DNA from: Streptomyces sp. PT12
GTDB lineage: Bacteria > Actinomycetota > Actinomycetes > Streptomycetales > Streptomycetaceae
Length of the DNA stretch: 64,000 nt
NCBI RefSeq assembly: GCF_003311645.1
Contig: NZ_QEST01000184.1
Location: 186,001-250,000 of the forward strand
Reading direction: 5' to 3'
Part shown: positions 48,534-58,590 of the stretch, piece after piece
Layout of the letters: every line of letters begins with the position of its first letter
Position numbering within the stretch: position 1 is the stretch's first letter
The notes under the pieces: model-generated
The model's database searches: none
What the model was told of the DNA's origin: nothing
What the model saw: only the letters and a program-made list of their open reading frames with translations
Translations under genes and position numbers: made by a program

Positions 48534-49457
48534 GTGGGGCGCTATGTCATCCGCCGCCTGATCCAGATGGTCCCGGTCTTCCTCGGGGCCACGTTCCTCA
48601 TCTTCGTGATGGTCTACGCGATCGGCGACCCGGTCTCGGGGCTCTTCGGCGACCGGGGCCCCGACCCCGCCACCGCGCAGGCGCTGCGCGAGGAGTTCGA
48701 CCTCGACAAGCCGCTGCCGCTCCAGTACCTGCTCTACATGGGCAAGATCTTCACGGGCGACTTTGGCACCGCGTTCAACGGGCAGCCCGTCACCCAGCTC
48801 ATGGAGCATGCCTTTCCGATCAGCTTCCGGCTGATGGTGGTCGCGCTCGTGCTCGAAGTGGTCCTCGGCATCGCCCTCGGCGTCATCACCGGCCTGCGCC
48901 GCGGCCGTTCCCTCGACACCACGGTCCTGGTCGGAACGCTCGTGGTGATCGCCGTCCCCACCTTTGTCCTCGGCACCACCGTCCAGTACGTCCTCGGCGT
49001 CAAGCTCGGCTGGATCGACCCGGCCGTCAGCCCCGACCCGCGCCTGGACGAGCTGCTGGTCCCCGGGCTGATCCTGTCGCTCGTCTCGCTCGCCTATGTC
49101 ACCCGGCTCACCAGGACGTCCGTCGCCGAGAACACCCGCGCCGACTACATCCGCACCGCCCACGCCAAGGGCCTGCCGCGCCGCCGCGTCACGGTCCGCC
49201 ACCTGCTGCGCAACTCCCTGATCCCCGTGGTCACCTACCTCGGCGCCGACGTCGGCAACCTGATGGCGGGCGCCATCGTCACCGAGCGCATCTTCAACAT
49301 CCAGGGCGTGGGCTACCAGCTGTTCCAGGGCATCCTGCGGCAGAACTCCCCGACGGTCGTCGGCTTTGTCGTCGTCCTGGTCCTGATCTTCCTGCTCGCG
49401 AACCTGCTCGTCGACGTCCTGTACGCCGTGCTCGACCCCAGGATCCGCTATGTCTGA
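48534..49457 (+). CDS. Oligopeptide ABC permease, DppB type (system 2)
   Basis: 307 aa from a GTG 6 bp after the binding-protein stop, with no clear ribosome site, so translation is probably coupled. It opens MGRYVIRRLIQMVPVFLGATFLIFVMVYAIGDP. The EAA loop is in YIRTAHAKGLPRRRVTVRHLLRNSLIPVVTYLG. Six TM segments. It overlaps the next gene by 8 bp, as in system 1. Confidence 0.93.
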   Translation: MGRYVIRRLIQMVPVFLGATFLIFVMVYAIGDPVSGLFGDRGPDPATAQALREEFDLDKPLPLQYLLYMGKIFTGDFGTAFNGQPVTQLMEHAFPISFRLMVVALVLEVVLGIALGVITGLRRGRSLDTTVLVGTLVVIAVPTFVLGTTVQYVLGVKLGWIDPAVSPDPRLDELLVPGLILSLVSLAYVTRLTRTSVAENTRADYIRTAHAKGLPRRRVTVRHLLRNSLIPVVTYLGADVGNLMAGAIVTERIFNIQGVGYQLFQGILRQNSPTVVGFVVVLVLIFLLANLLVDVLYAVLDPRIRYV

Positions 49458-50397
49458 CGCCACCTCAGCGCCCTCGCCGATGGAAGCGGAGGAGGAGAAC
49501 GCCGCCAAGGGCCTCACGGCCGGCACCTCCTCCCCCGAGAAGGACGCCCCCCGCGGACTGTGGAGCGACGCCTGGCACGATCTGCGACACAATCCGATCT
49601 TCGTGGTCTCGGCGTTGCTTATCCTCTTTTTGGTCGTGATCGCCCTCTGGCCGAGCCTGATCGCCACCCGCGACCCGCAGCGCTGCGACCTGGCCCGCTC
49701 GCTCCAGGGCCCCAGCGCCGGGCACTGGTTCGGCTTCGACACCCAGGGCTGCGACGTCTATACCCGCACCGTGTACGGCGCCCGCGCCTCCATCGCCGTG
49801 GGCCTCACCGCCACCGCGGGGGTCGCCCTGGTCGGGGCGGTGGTCGGCGGCCTCGCGGGCTTCTTCGGCGGCCTCTGGGACACCCTGCTCTCGCGCCTGA
49901 CCGATGTCTTCTTCGGCATCCCCGTGGTGCTCGGCGCCATCGTCTTCCTGTCGATGATCTCGCTCTCCGGCATCTGGCCCGTCGTGCTCGTCATCGCCGC
50001 GCTCAGCTGGCCCCAGGTGGCCCGCATCGCGCGCGGCGCGGTCATCACCGCCAAGCAGCACGACTACGTCCAGGCCGCCCGCGCGCTCGGCGCGGGCAAC
50101 GCGCGCCTGCTGCTGCGCCACATCCTGCCCAACGCGGTGGCCCCCGTGATCGTGATGGCGACGATCACGCTGGGGACGTTCATCGCCCTCGAAGCCACCC
50201 TCAGCTACCTGGGCGTGGGCCTGCGGCCGCCCACCGTCTCCTGGGGCGTGGACATCTCCGCCGCCTCCGACGGCATGCAGTTCCGCAACGCGCCGCACAT
50301 CCTGCTCTACCCCGCGGCGGCGCTCAGCCTGACCGTGCTGGCCTTCATCATGCTCGGCGACGCCGTGCGCGACGCCATCGACCCCAAGCTCCGCTGA
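49450..50397 (+). CDS. Oligopeptide ABC permease, DppC type (system 2)
   Basis: 315 aa. A hydrophilic tail ends in GLWSDAWHDLRHNPIFVVS, then six TM segments. The EAA loop is in YVQAARALGAGNARLLLRHILPNAVAPVIV and the end is MLGDAVRDAIDPKLR, closely parallel to the system 1 subunit. Confidence 0.93.
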   Translation: MSDATSAPSPMEAEEENAAKGLTAGTSSPEKDAPRGLWSDAWHDLRHNPIFVVSALLILFLVVIALWPSLIATRDPQRCDLARSLQGPSAGHWFGFDTQGCDVYTRTVYGARASIAVGLTATAGVALVGAVVGGLAGFFGGLWDTLLSRLTDVFFGIPVVLGAIVFLSMISLSGIWPVVLVIAALSWPQVARIARGAVITAKQHDYVQAARALGAGNARLLLRHILPNAVAPVIVMATITLGTFIALEATLSYLGVGLRPPTVSWGVDISAASDGMQFRNAPHILLYPAAALSLTVLAFIMLGDAVRDAIDPKLR

Positions 50398-50411
50398 ACG
50401 GGAGACCGCGC

Positions 50412-51401
50412 ATGCTGCTCGAAGTCCAGGATCTCCGCGTGGAGTTCGCCACCAGGGACGGGGTGGTCTCCGCGGTCAACGGGGTCAGCTACGGCGTGGA
50501 CGCGGGCGAGACCCTGGCGGTGCTCGGCGAGTCGGGCTCGGGCAAGTCGGTGACCGCGCTCGCCGTGATGGGCATCCTGGAGAGCCCGCCGGGGCGCGTC
50601 GCGGGGGGCCGGATCCTCTTCCAGGGGCACGACCTGCTCACCATGGGCAGGGAGGAGCGCCGCAGGGTGCGCGGCGAGCGGATGGCGATGATCTTCCAGG
50701 ACGCGCTCTCCTCGCTCAACCCCGTGCTCACCGTCGGCTACCAGCTGGGCGAGATGTTCCGCGTGCACCGCGGGAGTTCGCGGGCCGAGGCGAGGGCGGG
50801 GGCGGTCGAGCTGATGGACCGGGTGCGGATCCCGGGCGCGGCGCAGCGGGTCAACGACTACCCGCACCAGTTCTCGGGGGGCATGCGCCAGCGCATCATG
50901 ATCGCGATGGCGCTCGCCCTCGAGCCCGCGCTGATCATCGCGGACGAGCCGACCACCGCGCTCGATGTCACCGTGCAGGCCCAGGTGATGGATCTGCTCG
51001 ACGAGCTGCGCCGCGAGTATCAGATGGGACTGATCCTGATCACCCACGATCTGGGCGTCGTCGCCGATGTCGCCGACCGGATCGCGGTGATGTACGCGGG
51101 GCGCATCGTGGAGAACGCGCCCGTCAAGGAGCTGTACGCCCGCCCCGCGCACCCCTACACCAAGGGCCTGCTGGAGTCGATCCCGCGCCTGGACGCCAAG
51201 GGCACCCAGCTGAGCGCCATCAAGGGGCTGCCGCCCAATCTGCTGAGGGTCCCGTCCGGATGCCCTTTCCACCCGCGCTGCCCCCAGGTGCGGGACGTCT
51301 GCCGAAAGGACCCGCGGCCCCCGCTGTACGAGATCGGTCAAGGCCGGTCAAGCGCCTGCCACTTCTGGAAGGAGACGCTCGGTGACGCCGATCGGCGATG
51401 A
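50412..51401 (+). CDS. Oligopeptide ABC ATPase, DppD type (system 2)
   Basis: 329 aa. Walker [13 protein letters not shown], signature [15 protein letters not shown], Walker [12 protein letters not shown] and C-terminal cysteines in [17 protein letters not shown] and SSACHF. It is near-collinear with the system 1 homologue ([32 protein letters not shown]). The 3' end overlaps the next ATPase gene by 20 bp. Confidence 0.94.
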   Translation: MLLEVQDLRVEFATRDGVVSAVNGVSYGVDAGETLAVLGESGSGKSVTALAVMGILESPPGRVAGGRILFQGHDLLTMGREERRRVRGERMAMIFQDALSSLNPVLTVGYQLGEMFRVHRGSSRAEARAGAVELMDRVRIPGAAQRVNDYPHQFSGGMRQRIMIAMALALEPALIIADEPTTALDVTVQAQVMDLLDELRREYQMGLILITHDLGVVADVADRIAVMYAGRIVENAPVKELYARPAHPYTKGLLESIPRLDAKGTQLSAIKGLPPNLLRVPSGCPFHPRCPQVRDVCRKDPRPPLYEIGQGRSSACHFWKETLGDADRR

Positions 51402-52449
51402 GGCCGGGGCCCCCGGGCCCGCGCGTGAGGTCATCCTTGAGGCCCGCGGTCTGGTCAAGCACTTCCCGCTCACCCGGGGCATCCTGCTGCGCCGCCAGGT
51501 CGGCGCGGTCAGGGCGGTCGACGGGGTGTCGTTCAGCCTGCGCAGGGGCGAGACGCTCGGCGTGGTGGGGGAGTCGGGCTGCGGCAAGTCCACGGTGGCC
51601 AAGCTGCTTGTGAGCCTGGAACGGCCCACCGCCGGCGAGATCATCTACAAGGGCGAGGACATTTCCACGCTCTCGGGGCGGGCGCTCAAGGCGGTGCGCC
51701 GGAATATCCAGATGGTGTTCCAGGACCCCTATACGTCGCTGAATCCCCGGATGACCGTGGGCGACATCATCGGGGAGCCGTTCGACATCCACCCCGAGGC
51801 CGCGCCCAAGGGAGACAGGCGGCGCAGGGTGCGGGATCTGCTCGATGTGGTGGGGCTCAATCCGGAATATCTCAACCGCTATCCCCATCAGTTCTCCGGA
51901 GGCCAGCGGCAGCGCATCGGGATCGCCCGGGGGCTCGCGCTCAATCCCGAGATCATCGTCGCCGACGAGCCCGTCTCCGCGCTCGATGTCTCGGTCCAGG
52001 CGCAGGTCGTCAATCTGATGGAACGGCTCCAGGACGAGTTCGGCCTCTCCTATGTGTTCATCGCGCACGATTTGTCGATCGTGCGCCATATCTCCGATCG
52101 GGTGGGGGTGATGTACCTGGGAAAGATCGTGGAAATCGGCACGGACCAAGCCATTTACGACCACCCCACCCATCCATACACCCAGGCCCTGCTTTCCGCC
52201 GTTCCCTTGCCCGATCCCGAGGCGCGCGAGCGGCGCGAACGCATCATTCTGTCCGGGGATGTGCCCTCGCCCGCCCATCCGCCCTCAGGGTGCCGATTCC
52301 GCACCCGCTGCTGGAAAGCGCGCGAGCTGTGCGCCGAGGTCGAGCCGCCGCTGGCGGTGCCCGTGGAGTTCGCCGCGGCCCCCGGCCATGTGGCGCACGA
52401 CTCCGCCTGCCACTTCGCCGAGGAGAAGCCGCAGGTGGCCAGCGCCTGA
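51382..52449 (+). CDS. Oligopeptide ABC ATPase, DppF type (system 2)
   Basis: 355 aa from a GTG within the preceding gene, preceded by GGAAGGAGA. Walker [16 protein letters not shown]-loop [15 protein letters not shown], signature [15 protein letters not shown] and Walker [13 protein letters not shown] are present. The middle is almost the same as in system 1 ([24 protein letters not shown]). Last gene of operon 2; a terminator hairpin follows. Confidence 0.94.
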   Translation: MTPIGDEAGAPGPAREVILEARGLVKHFPLTRGILLRRQVGAVRAVDGVSFSLRRGETLGVVGESGCGKSTVAKLLVSLERPTAGEIIYKGEDISTLSGRALKAVRRNIQMVFQDPYTSLNPRMTVGDIIGEPFDIHPEAAPKGDRRRRVRDLLDVVGLNPEYLNRYPHQFSGGQRQRIGIARGLALNPEIIVADEPVSALDVSVQAQVVNLMERLQDEFGLSYVFIAHDLSIVRHISDRVGVMYLGKIVEIGTDQAIYDHPTHPYTQALLSAVPLPDPEARERRERIILSGDVPSPAHPPSGCRFRTRCWKARELCAEVEPPLAVPVEFAAAPGHVAHDSACHFAEEKPQVASA

Positions 52450-52475
52450 GGCGGGGGCTCCGCCCCGGCACGGCA

Positions 52476-52512
52476 CCGGGGCGGCGTGGACCAGATGGCC
52501 ACGCCGCCCCGG
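52476..52512 (+). terminator. Terminator of oligopeptide operon 2
   Basis: Perfect 14-bp stem (CCGGGGCGGCGTGG with its complement) and a 9-base loop, 27 bp after the DppF stop. Confidence 0.85.
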
Positions 52513-52802
52513 GCTACGGCACCCGCACGGCCGTACCGCCTCAGTCTGGGGCGTTCGCATATCGGTATAGGGTCCACGGTGTTGCGGACCGGTTAACAGG
52601 CCGCTTCCCCTCTTATGCCCACATTTCCGATCGCTGATGGCCGAGTCAAGCACGTTTCTGCGTCAATCCGCATAACCTTGGCTCACCAAATGATCGTCAT
52701 AGGTTTATACCACTGCTATGTCTTGACGGGAAACTCTGGGCCTTGCGACAGTCCGGTCTACTCGCATCGCATGCCGGATGACCACACAGTCGGGGGGACT
52801 TG
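52513..52802 (+). promoter_or_regulatory. Leader region of the bldK operon
   Basis: 290 bp without a gene and clearly more AT-rich than its surroundings. TTGACG at 52723 could be a -35 element, with GACAGT 18 bp later as a weak -10. GGGGGG lies 6 bp before the ATG at 52803. The length and composition suggest a regulated promoter with several inputs. Confidence 0.5.
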
Positions 52803-53774
52803 ATGTCCAGCGAAGTCCAGGCCGCCGAGGCGCCGCCCGTCGGCCGATCGCCCGGCCAGCTGATGTGGCGGCGCTTCCGGCGTGACCGAACGGGCGTGAT
52901 ATCCGCCTGTGTCGTGCTGTTCTTCTTTGCGATCGGCCTGCTCGCGCCGGTCATATCCTGGCTCTACGGCAAGGACCCCTACACCAGGTACGGGCAGCTC
53001 GAAAGCGGCCTGCTCAATGAGTACGGCTATCCGGTCAAGCCCAATGGCGGCATCGACGGCGAATTCTGGTTCGGCCTCGAACCCGGCACGGGACGCGACG
53101 TTCTCACCGAACTCCTCTACGGAATACGCACATCCCTCCTCATCGCCCTCGCGGTCACCGTTCTCGCCACGCTCACCGCGATCGTGCTCGGCATCGCGGC
53201 CGGATATCTCGGGGGCCGCTGGGACTATGCCATCAGCCGCCTGATCGACCTGCTCATGGCGTTCCCCCAGCAGCTGTTCTTCGTGGCCTTCCTGCCGATC
53301 ATCGCCACCCTCTTCGTCGACCCGAGGGAGGAGACCCCGACCTCCGTGAAGGTGGTCTCCATCGTCATCGTGCTCTGGGCGCTCGGCTGGATGACCCTGG
53401 GGCGGATCCTGCGCGGGGCGACACTCGCCCTGCGCGAGCGGGAGTTCATCGAGGCGGCCAAGGTCTCGGGGGCCTCGCCCTGGCGGATCATCCGCAAGGA
53501 GCTGCTGCCCAACGTCGTCTCGCCGATGCTCGTGCAGGCCACCTATATGCTGCCCAACTTCGTGACCACCGCGGCGGCGCTGTCCTTCCTCGGCGTGGGC
53601 CTGACCGAGCCGACCCCCGACTGGGGCCGGATGTTCGCCACCGCGGCCGAGGTCTACCGCAGCGACATCACCTACATGTTCTTCCCCGGGGTCTCCATGG
53701 TGATCTTCGTGGTCGCCTTCAACCTCCTGGGGGACTCGGTCAGGGACGCCTTCGACCCCAAGACCGTCCGATGA
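52803..53774 (+). CDS. bldKA: Oligopeptide permease BldKA-like (DppC type)
   Basis: 323 aa; the ATG at 52803 is preferred to the TTG one codon earlier. Six TM segments after a short tail (QLMWRRFRRDRTGVISACVVLFFFAIGLLAP). The EAA loop is in FIEAAKVSGASPWRIIRKELLPNVVSPMLV and the C-terminus is LLGDSVRDAFDPKTVR. The gene order permease-binding protein-permease-ATPase-ATPase is that of bldKABCDE, the Streptomyces coelicolor oligopeptide importer needed for normal aerial mycelium formation. The typA and mshB neighbourhood supports this. The symbol rests on order and context, not alignment. Confidence 0.88.
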   Translation: MSSEVQAAEAPPVGRSPGQLMWRRFRRDRTGVISACVVLFFFAIGLLAPVISWLYGKDPYTRYGQLESGLLNEYGYPVKPNGGIDGEFWFGLEPGTGRDVLTELLYGIRTSLLIALAVTVLATLTAIVLGIAAGYLGGRWDYAISRLIDLLMAFPQQLFFVAFLPIIATLFVDPREETPTSVKVVSIVIVLWALGWMTLGRILRGATLALREREFIEAAKVSGASPWRIIRKELLPNVVSPMLVQATYMLPNFVTTAAALSFLGVGLTEPTPDWGRMFATAAEVYRSDITYMFFPGVSMVIFVVAFNLLGDSVRDAFDPKTVR

Positions 53775-53865
53775 ACGGCCACGCGCGGCGCGGCTCGACG
53801 CGCCACCCCTGATGTTCCGACAGCTCCTGATGTTCCGATCAACGACGGGCAGGTGCCAGCAACCG

Positions 53866-55674
53866 ATGAGCAAGAGATCACTGGGCGCGAAACGCGCCGC
53901 CGGGGTGTCACTCGCCCTGGCCGGGGCGCTGATCCTCAGCGCGTGCAGCAGCGGCGGAGGCGGCGGCGACGGCGAGGGCGGCGGCGAGGAGGAGAGCGCG
54001 GCCCCCGAGGAACTGGCGAGCATATCCTTCGGCACCGCCGAGGACTCCCAGGGCCCCGCCGAGCCGGTCGAGGGCGCCGAGCCCGGCGGCACGGTCACCG
54101 TGCTCCAGCAGACCTCGCCCGACCACCTCGACCCGGCGCAGATCTATGTCTCCCACGAGTCCAACATCGCCCGCCTGATCCACCGCGGCCTCACGGCCGT
54201 CCGCCTTGGCAACGACGGCGACTACACCGTCGTCGGCGACCTGGCGACCGACTCGGGCCAGGTGTCCGACGACGGCAGGACATGGACGTACACGCTCAAG
54301 GACGACATCTACTTCAACGACGGGTCGCCCATCACATCGGCCGACTTCCGGCACACGTTCGAGCGGCAGTTCGCCCCGTTCATCGCCCAGGGCCCCACCT
54401 ACCTCCAGCAGTGGCTCGCGGGCACCGAAGGCGTCGACTACCGCGACCTGCTGCCCGATGGCCCCTACGAGGGCGACCACCTGCCCGACTCGATCCTTGA
54501 GACCCCGGACGAGAAGACCATCGTCTTCCACTTCGAAGAGCCCCAGAACGACCTGCCCTACGCCCTGGCCATCGCGGGCTACGCGGTCGTCTCCGAGGAG
54601 GGCGACACCAGGGAGCGCTACGACCAGGAGCCGATGACCTCGGGCCCGTACCAGATCGACGAGTTCAGGCCGGGGCGCTCGATGACCCTGACCAGGAACG
54701 AGTACTGGGAGCCCGAGTCCGACCCGGCGCGCAACGCCTACCCCGACCGGTTCGAGATCAGCTTCGGCCACAGCCAGGAGGACTCGACCGCGCGCCTGAT
54801 GGCGGACAACGGCGACGACCAGACGGCCATGACGTTCAACAACGGCCTGGACGCGGGCAACGGCCCCACCGTCATGGAGGACGAGCGGTACCGCGAGCGC
54901 CTGGTGGACGGCTTCCAGCCCTATGTCGCCCAGCTCGCCATCAACCTCGACCGGGTCACCGACCCCACCGTGCGCGAGGCGATCGTCCAGGCGGTGCCGC
55001 TCAACGGCGTGCTCAACGCGTACGGCGGCTCGATCGGCGGCGAGTACGCGGGCGGCCTGCTCAGCCCGCTGCTGCCCGGCTTCGACCCGGATTACGACCC
55101 GTTCGGCAAGCTGGCCAACCCCCGGGGCGACGTCGAGCGCGCGCGTGAGCTCCTGGAAGAGGCCGACGCCGTCGGCTACGAGCTCAACTACGTGCACAAC
55201 ACGGTCCCCGAGGACACCGAGGCCGCGGTCGCCATCGCCGACGCCCTGGAGGCCGCGGGCTTCGAGGTCAACCGCAGCGAGGTGCCGCCCGAGACGTACT
55301 ACGACACCATCGGCGTCGTCGACAGCGGCTACGACATCTACCGCAGCAGCTGGGGCCACGACTGGCTCTCCGCCGCCACGGTGATCCCGCCGCAGTTCGA
55401 CGGCCGCCAGATCCAGGACGGCGCCTCCAACTACAGCCACCTGAACGACGAGCACGTCAACTCCGAGATCGACCGGATCCGCCGGATCCCCGACGCCGCC
55501 GAGGCCGCGGCCGAGTGGGCCGAACTCGCCGCGCACATCCAGGAGGAGCTGATCCCCGGCGTGCCGACGTTCTACTACCGGCAGACGGTCATGCACGGCT
55601 CGCGCATCGGAGGGGCCGTCTTCAACGACGACATCGGCAGCGTCGACATGAACCGGATCTACGTCATCCCGTAG
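53866..55674 (+). CDS. bldKB: Oligopeptide-binding lipoprotein BldKB-like
   Basis: 602 aa. The signal peptide SLALAGALILSACSSGGGGG has a canonical lipobox LSAC and a Gly/Glu-rich linker. The SBP family 5 domain includes PGGTVTVLQQTSPDHLDPAQIYVSHE, LKDDIYFNDGSPITSADFRHTFERQF, PMTSGPYQIDEFRPGRSMTLTRNEYW and a C-terminal IPGVPTFYY. In S. coelicolor, BldKB binds an extracellular peptide signal. The upstream gap has a direct repeat of CTGATGTTCCGA (about 53810 and 53827). The ribosome site is weak. Confidence 0.9.
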   Translation: MSKRSLGAKRAAGVSLALAGALILSACSSGGGGGDGEGGGEEESAAPEELASISFGTAEDSQGPAEPVEGAEPGGTVTVLQQTSPDHLDPAQIYVSHESNIARLIHRGLTAVRLGNDGDYTVVGDLATDSGQVSDDGRTWTYTLKDDIYFNDGSPITSADFRHTFERQFAPFIAQGPTYLQQWLAGTEGVDYRDLLPDGPYEGDHLPDSILETPDEKTIVFHFEEPQNDLPYALAIAGYAVVSEEGDTRERYDQEPMTSGPYQIDEFRPGRSMTLTRNEYWEPESDPARNAYPDRFEISFGHSQEDSTARLMADNGDDQTAMTFNNGLDAGNGPTVMEDERYRERLVDGFQPYVAQLAINLDRVTDPTVREAIVQAVPLNGVLNAYGGSIGGEYAGGLLSPLLPGFDPDYDPFGKLANPRGDVERARELLEEADAVGYELNYVHNTVPEDTEAAVAIADALEAAGFEVNRSEVPPETYYDTIGVVDSGYDIYRSSWGHDWLSAATVIPPQFDGRQIQDGASNYSHLNDEHVNSEIDRIRRIPDAAEAAAEWAELAAHIQEELIPGVPTFYYRQTVMHGSRIGGAVFNDDIGSVDMNRIYVIP

Positions 55675-55689
55675 CCGCTGTCCCACCCG

Positions 55690-55724
55690 ACCGGGGCCGC
55701 GGCAACCCCCGCCGCGGCCCCGGT
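55690..55724 (+). terminator. Intercistronic stem-loop after bldKB
   Basis: Perfect 13-bp stem (ACCGGGGCCGCGG with its complement) and a 9-base loop, between the binding-protein and second permease genes. It parallels the hairpin at the same point in system 1. Confidence 0.85.
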
Positions 55725-55763
55725 CCCCGGAGAACCGGCTTTCGACCAAAGGCTGTTACCCCG

Positions 55764-56744
55764 ATGCTCCGATTCATCCTCAGGCGAACGCTCGGCGCCA
55801 TCGCCATTCTCCTGGTGATCAGCGCCGTGACGTTCTTCCTCTTCTACGCGATCCCGCGCAACCCCGCGCTGCTCGCCTGCGGCAAGGGCGTCTGCACCCA
55901 GGAGCAGCTGGCCGTCGTCGAGCACAATCTGGGCATCGACAAACCGGTCCCCCAGCAGTACATCGAGTACATGGCCGGGCTCTTCACCGGCCGCGACTTC
56001 CCCGCGGGCAGCTGCCCCGCGCCCTGCCTCGGCTTCTCCTTCCGCGACAACCGCCCGGTGCTCGACACCATCCTCGACCGGCTGCCCACCACCGTCTCCC
56101 TGACGGTCGGCGGCGCGCTGGTCTTCCTCGTCCTCGGCCTGGCGTTCGGCATGCTGGCCGCCGCCCGCCGCGGCACGCTGCTCGACAAGACGATGAGCTC
56201 CACGTCGCTCGTCCTCAGCTCGATGCAGATCTACTTCCTCGGCCCGCTGGCCCTCGCGGTGCTGGTCCACAACACCCAGCTGCTGCCCCAGCCGCAGTAC
56301 GTGCCGATCAGCGAGGACCCCTGGGGCTGGTTCCAGGGGCTGCTGCTGCCCTGGCTGGTGCTCTCCACGATCTTCACCGCCAACTACACGCGCATGTCCC
56401 GCGCGACGCTGATCGAACAGCTCCAGGAGGACCACGTCCGCACCGCCAAGGCCAAGGGCATGGCGCCCCGCACGGTCTTCTTCCGCTACGCCTGGCGCGG
56501 CTCGTTGATCCCCATCGTCACGATCTTCGGCATCGACCTGGGCGCGCTCTTCGGCGGCGCCATGATCACCGAGTACACGTTCTCGCTGCACGGCCTGGGG
56601 CGGCTCGCGGTCGAGTCGGTGACCCAGTCCAACCTCCCGATGCTGATGGGCGTGATGCTCTTCGCCGCCCTGATGATCGTCCTGTTCAACATCGTCATCG
56701 ACGCCTGCTACGCGCTGATCGACCCGCGCGTCAGGCTGGACTAG
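55764..56744 (+). CDS. bldKC: Oligopeptide permease BldKC-like (DppB type)
   Basis: 326 aa. It opens MLRFILRRTLGAIAILLVISAVTFFLFYAIPRNPA. Six TM segments. Between TM1 and TM2 it carries a longer extracellular loop with four cysteines (two in ALLACGKGVC, two in GSCPAPC), absent from the DppB proteins of systems 1 and 2 and perhaps disulphide-bonded. The EAA loop is in HVRTAKAKGMAPRTVFFRYAWRGSLIPIVTIFG. Confidence 0.9.
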   Translation: MLRFILRRTLGAIAILLVISAVTFFLFYAIPRNPALLACGKGVCTQEQLAVVEHNLGIDKPVPQQYIEYMAGLFTGRDFPAGSCPAPCLGFSFRDNRPVLDTILDRLPTTVSLTVGGALVFLVLGLAFGMLAAARRGTLLDKTMSSTSLVLSSMQIYFLGPLALAVLVHNTQLLPQPQYVPISEDPWGWFQGLLLPWLVLSTIFTANYTRMSRATLIEQLQEDHVRTAKAKGMAPRTVFFRYAWRGSLIPIVTIFGIDLGALFGGAMITEYTFSLHGLGRLAVESVTQSNLPMLMGVMLFAALMIVLFNIVIDACYALIDPRVRLD

Positions 56745-56756
56745 GAGCGCCACGGG

Positions 56757-57791
56757 ATGAGCACTTCGGAAAGCGGGCCGTTCCTCTCCGTGCGTGACCT
56801 GCGCGTCCACTTCCCCACCGACGACGGGGTCGTCAAGGCCGTGGACGGCCTTTCGTTCGACGTGTGGCGCGGCAAGACCCTCGGCATCGTGGGCGAGTCG
56901 GGCTCGGGCAAGTCCGTGGCCAACCAGGCCATTCTGGGCCTGCACAACCCCAAGCACACCCGCGTGTCGGGGGAGATCCACCTGGAGGACCAGGAGCTGA
57001 CCACCGCGCCCGAACGCCGCCTCGAGCACCTGCGCGGCAACAGGGTCGCGATGATCTTCCAGGACCCGCTGACCGCCCTGTCGCCCTACTACACCGTGGG
57101 GCGGCAGATCGGCGAGCCGTTCCGCAAGCACCGCGGCGCCTCGCGCAAGGAGGCGAGGGAGCGGACGATCGACATGCTCGCCCGCGTCGGCATCCCGCAC
57201 CCCGCCCGGCGCGTGGACGACTACCCCCACCAGTTCTCGGGCGGCATGCGGCAGCGCGCCATGATCGCGATGGCCCTCGTGTGCGACCCCGACCTGCTGA
57301 TCGCCGACGAGCCGACCACGGCACTCGACGTCACCGTCCAGGCGCAGATCCTGGATCTGCTGATGGAGCTCCAGGAGGAGTTCGGCTCCGCGATCATCAT
57401 GATCACCCACGACCTCGGCGTGGTCTCCCGCGTCTCCGACGATGTCCTCGTGATGTACGCGGGCCGAGCGGTCGAGCGTGGCACCGCGCGCGAGGTGCTC
57501 GGCAGCCCCCGACACCCGTACACCTGGGGCCTGTTGAGCTCGATGCCGCGGCTGCGCGGCGACGTCGGGCGTGACCTCGTGCCCATCGCTGGCACCCCGC
57601 CCAGCCTGCTCGCGCCCCCGCCAGGCTGCCCGTTCGAGCCGCGGTGCGCGTTCTCCGACCGGGTCGCAGGCCCGCTCGACTGCGCCACCGACCGGCCCGC
57701 CCTCCCCGAGGAGCGCGGCGCCGCGTGCCATCTCACCGCGGAGCAGAAGCGGACCATCTTCGCCGAGCGGATCCGGCCCAGGCTCCGCTGA
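56757..57791 (+). CDS. bldKD: Oligopeptide permease ATPase BldKD-like (DppD type)
   Basis: 344 aa, 12 bp after bldKC. Walker [16 protein letters not shown], signature [15 protein letters not shown], Walker [12 protein letters not shown], switch His ITHDLG, and C-terminal cysteines in [15 protein letters not shown]. The next transporter gene, bldKE, is 814 bp downstream instead of overlapping, because a TnpB-type element lies between. Confidence 0.92.
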   Translation: MSTSESGPFLSVRDLRVHFPTDDGVVKAVDGLSFDVWRGKTLGIVGESGSGKSVANQAILGLHNPKHTRVSGEIHLEDQELTTAPERRLEHLRGNRVAMIFQDPLTALSPYYTVGRQIGEPFRKHRGASRKEARERTIDMLARVGIPHPARRVDDYPHQFSGGMRQRAMIAMALVCDPDLLIADEPTTALDVTVQAQILDLLMELQEEFGSAIIMITHDLGVVSRVSDDVLVMYAGRAVERGTAREVLGSPRHPYTWGLLSSMPRLRGDVGRDLVPIAGTPPSLLAPPPGCPFEPRCAFSDRVAGPLDCATDRPALPEERGAACHLTAEQKRTIFAERIRPRLR

Positions 57792-57839
57792 CCCCCGCGG
57801 GCGCCCCGCCGACCGACGCCTTCGAGCACACGAGTTGAG

Positions 57840-58590
57840 AACGGACGACACGTTGACTTTCTCCCCCGCCTAGAGGCGGGGGGTTCCAGCGGTTGCCCGC
57901 TGGGGTTCCTGCTTCATCGACGACTGCCCTGTCCGGGAGGACTCCCGTTGAGGTCTTACACCGTCTCCCCAGGCTGCTGCCGCCAGCCCGGCGGCCAGGA
58001 TGGCGCGTGCCGCGTTCACGTCACGGTCATGCGCCGCGCCGCGTTCGCACGTCCACGTCCGGACGTTCAGCGGCAGTTTCTCGCGGACCGTGCCGCGGGC
58101 CCCGCACAGCTTCGAGCTGGGGAACCGTCGGTCGATCACCACGAGGTCACGCCCGTACCAGGCGCACTTGTACTCCAGCATGGAGCGAAGCTCCGTCCAG
58201 GAAGCGTCCGAGATGGCGCGCGCGAGACGGCCGTTCTTCGGCGGGTTGCGGACGGAGAGGTCCTCGATCCCTACCACTTGGTTCTCGTGGACGAGTCGAG
58301 TCGACAGCCGGGTGCGCTCCTCAAGCGCCTTGTTGTACACCAGACGGACACAGCCGAACGTCCGCGACAGCTCCGCCGCCTGCCCGTCCGCAGGGTAAAA
58401 GTGGTACCTGAACGCCCGCTTGACCTGCCGCGCCACACCTCACAACCCATCAGCTCCCGTGTGAGTGGCGGTTGTCGGCCGATGAGCGGCGCACGCCGCT
58501 CCGCCCCGGCGGTCAACCGGCCTTTCCCGCCCTGCTCCGCAGGAGCTTCGTTTCTTCCCCGGCCCGGAGGCCGGGGCATCCACGAAGAAA
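57840..58590. mobile_element. Decayed IS200/IS605-type element between bldKD and bldKE
   Basis: The unit comprises a degenerate tnpB on the minus strand flanked by palindromes. At 57864-57883, CCCCCGCCTAGAGGCGGGGG forms the right-end hairpin, followed on the minus strand by TCAA, the usual right cleavage tetranucleotide of this family. At about 58557-58576, CCCCGGCCCGGAGGCCGGGG forms a left-side hairpin. No tnpA is present. These stems could also act as terminators within the operon. Exact ends are uncertain by a few tens of bases. Confidence 0.75.
57870..58436 (-). pseudogene. Internally deleted tnpB
   Basis: 188 codons remain of a normally 370-400-aa protein. The N-terminal piece RAFRYHFYPADGQAAELSRTFGCVRLVYNKALEERTR is joined directly to the C-terminal part VVGIEDLSVRNPPKNGRLARAISDASWTELRSMLEYKCAWYGRDLVVIDRRFPSSKLC. 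The segment with the first RuvC aspartate is missing, while the RuvC Glu (GIEDLS) and last Asp (DRDVNAA) remain. The zinc knuckle has lost one cysteine of each pair (LCGARG, TCERGA). It cannot be an active nuclease. The frame is nevertheless open from a GTG, so a short protein could still be made. Confidence 0.85.

Noticed and set aside
57870-58436. Active TnpB nuclease
   Set aside because: The central part with the first RuvC aspartate is deleted and the zinc knuckle has lost two cysteines.
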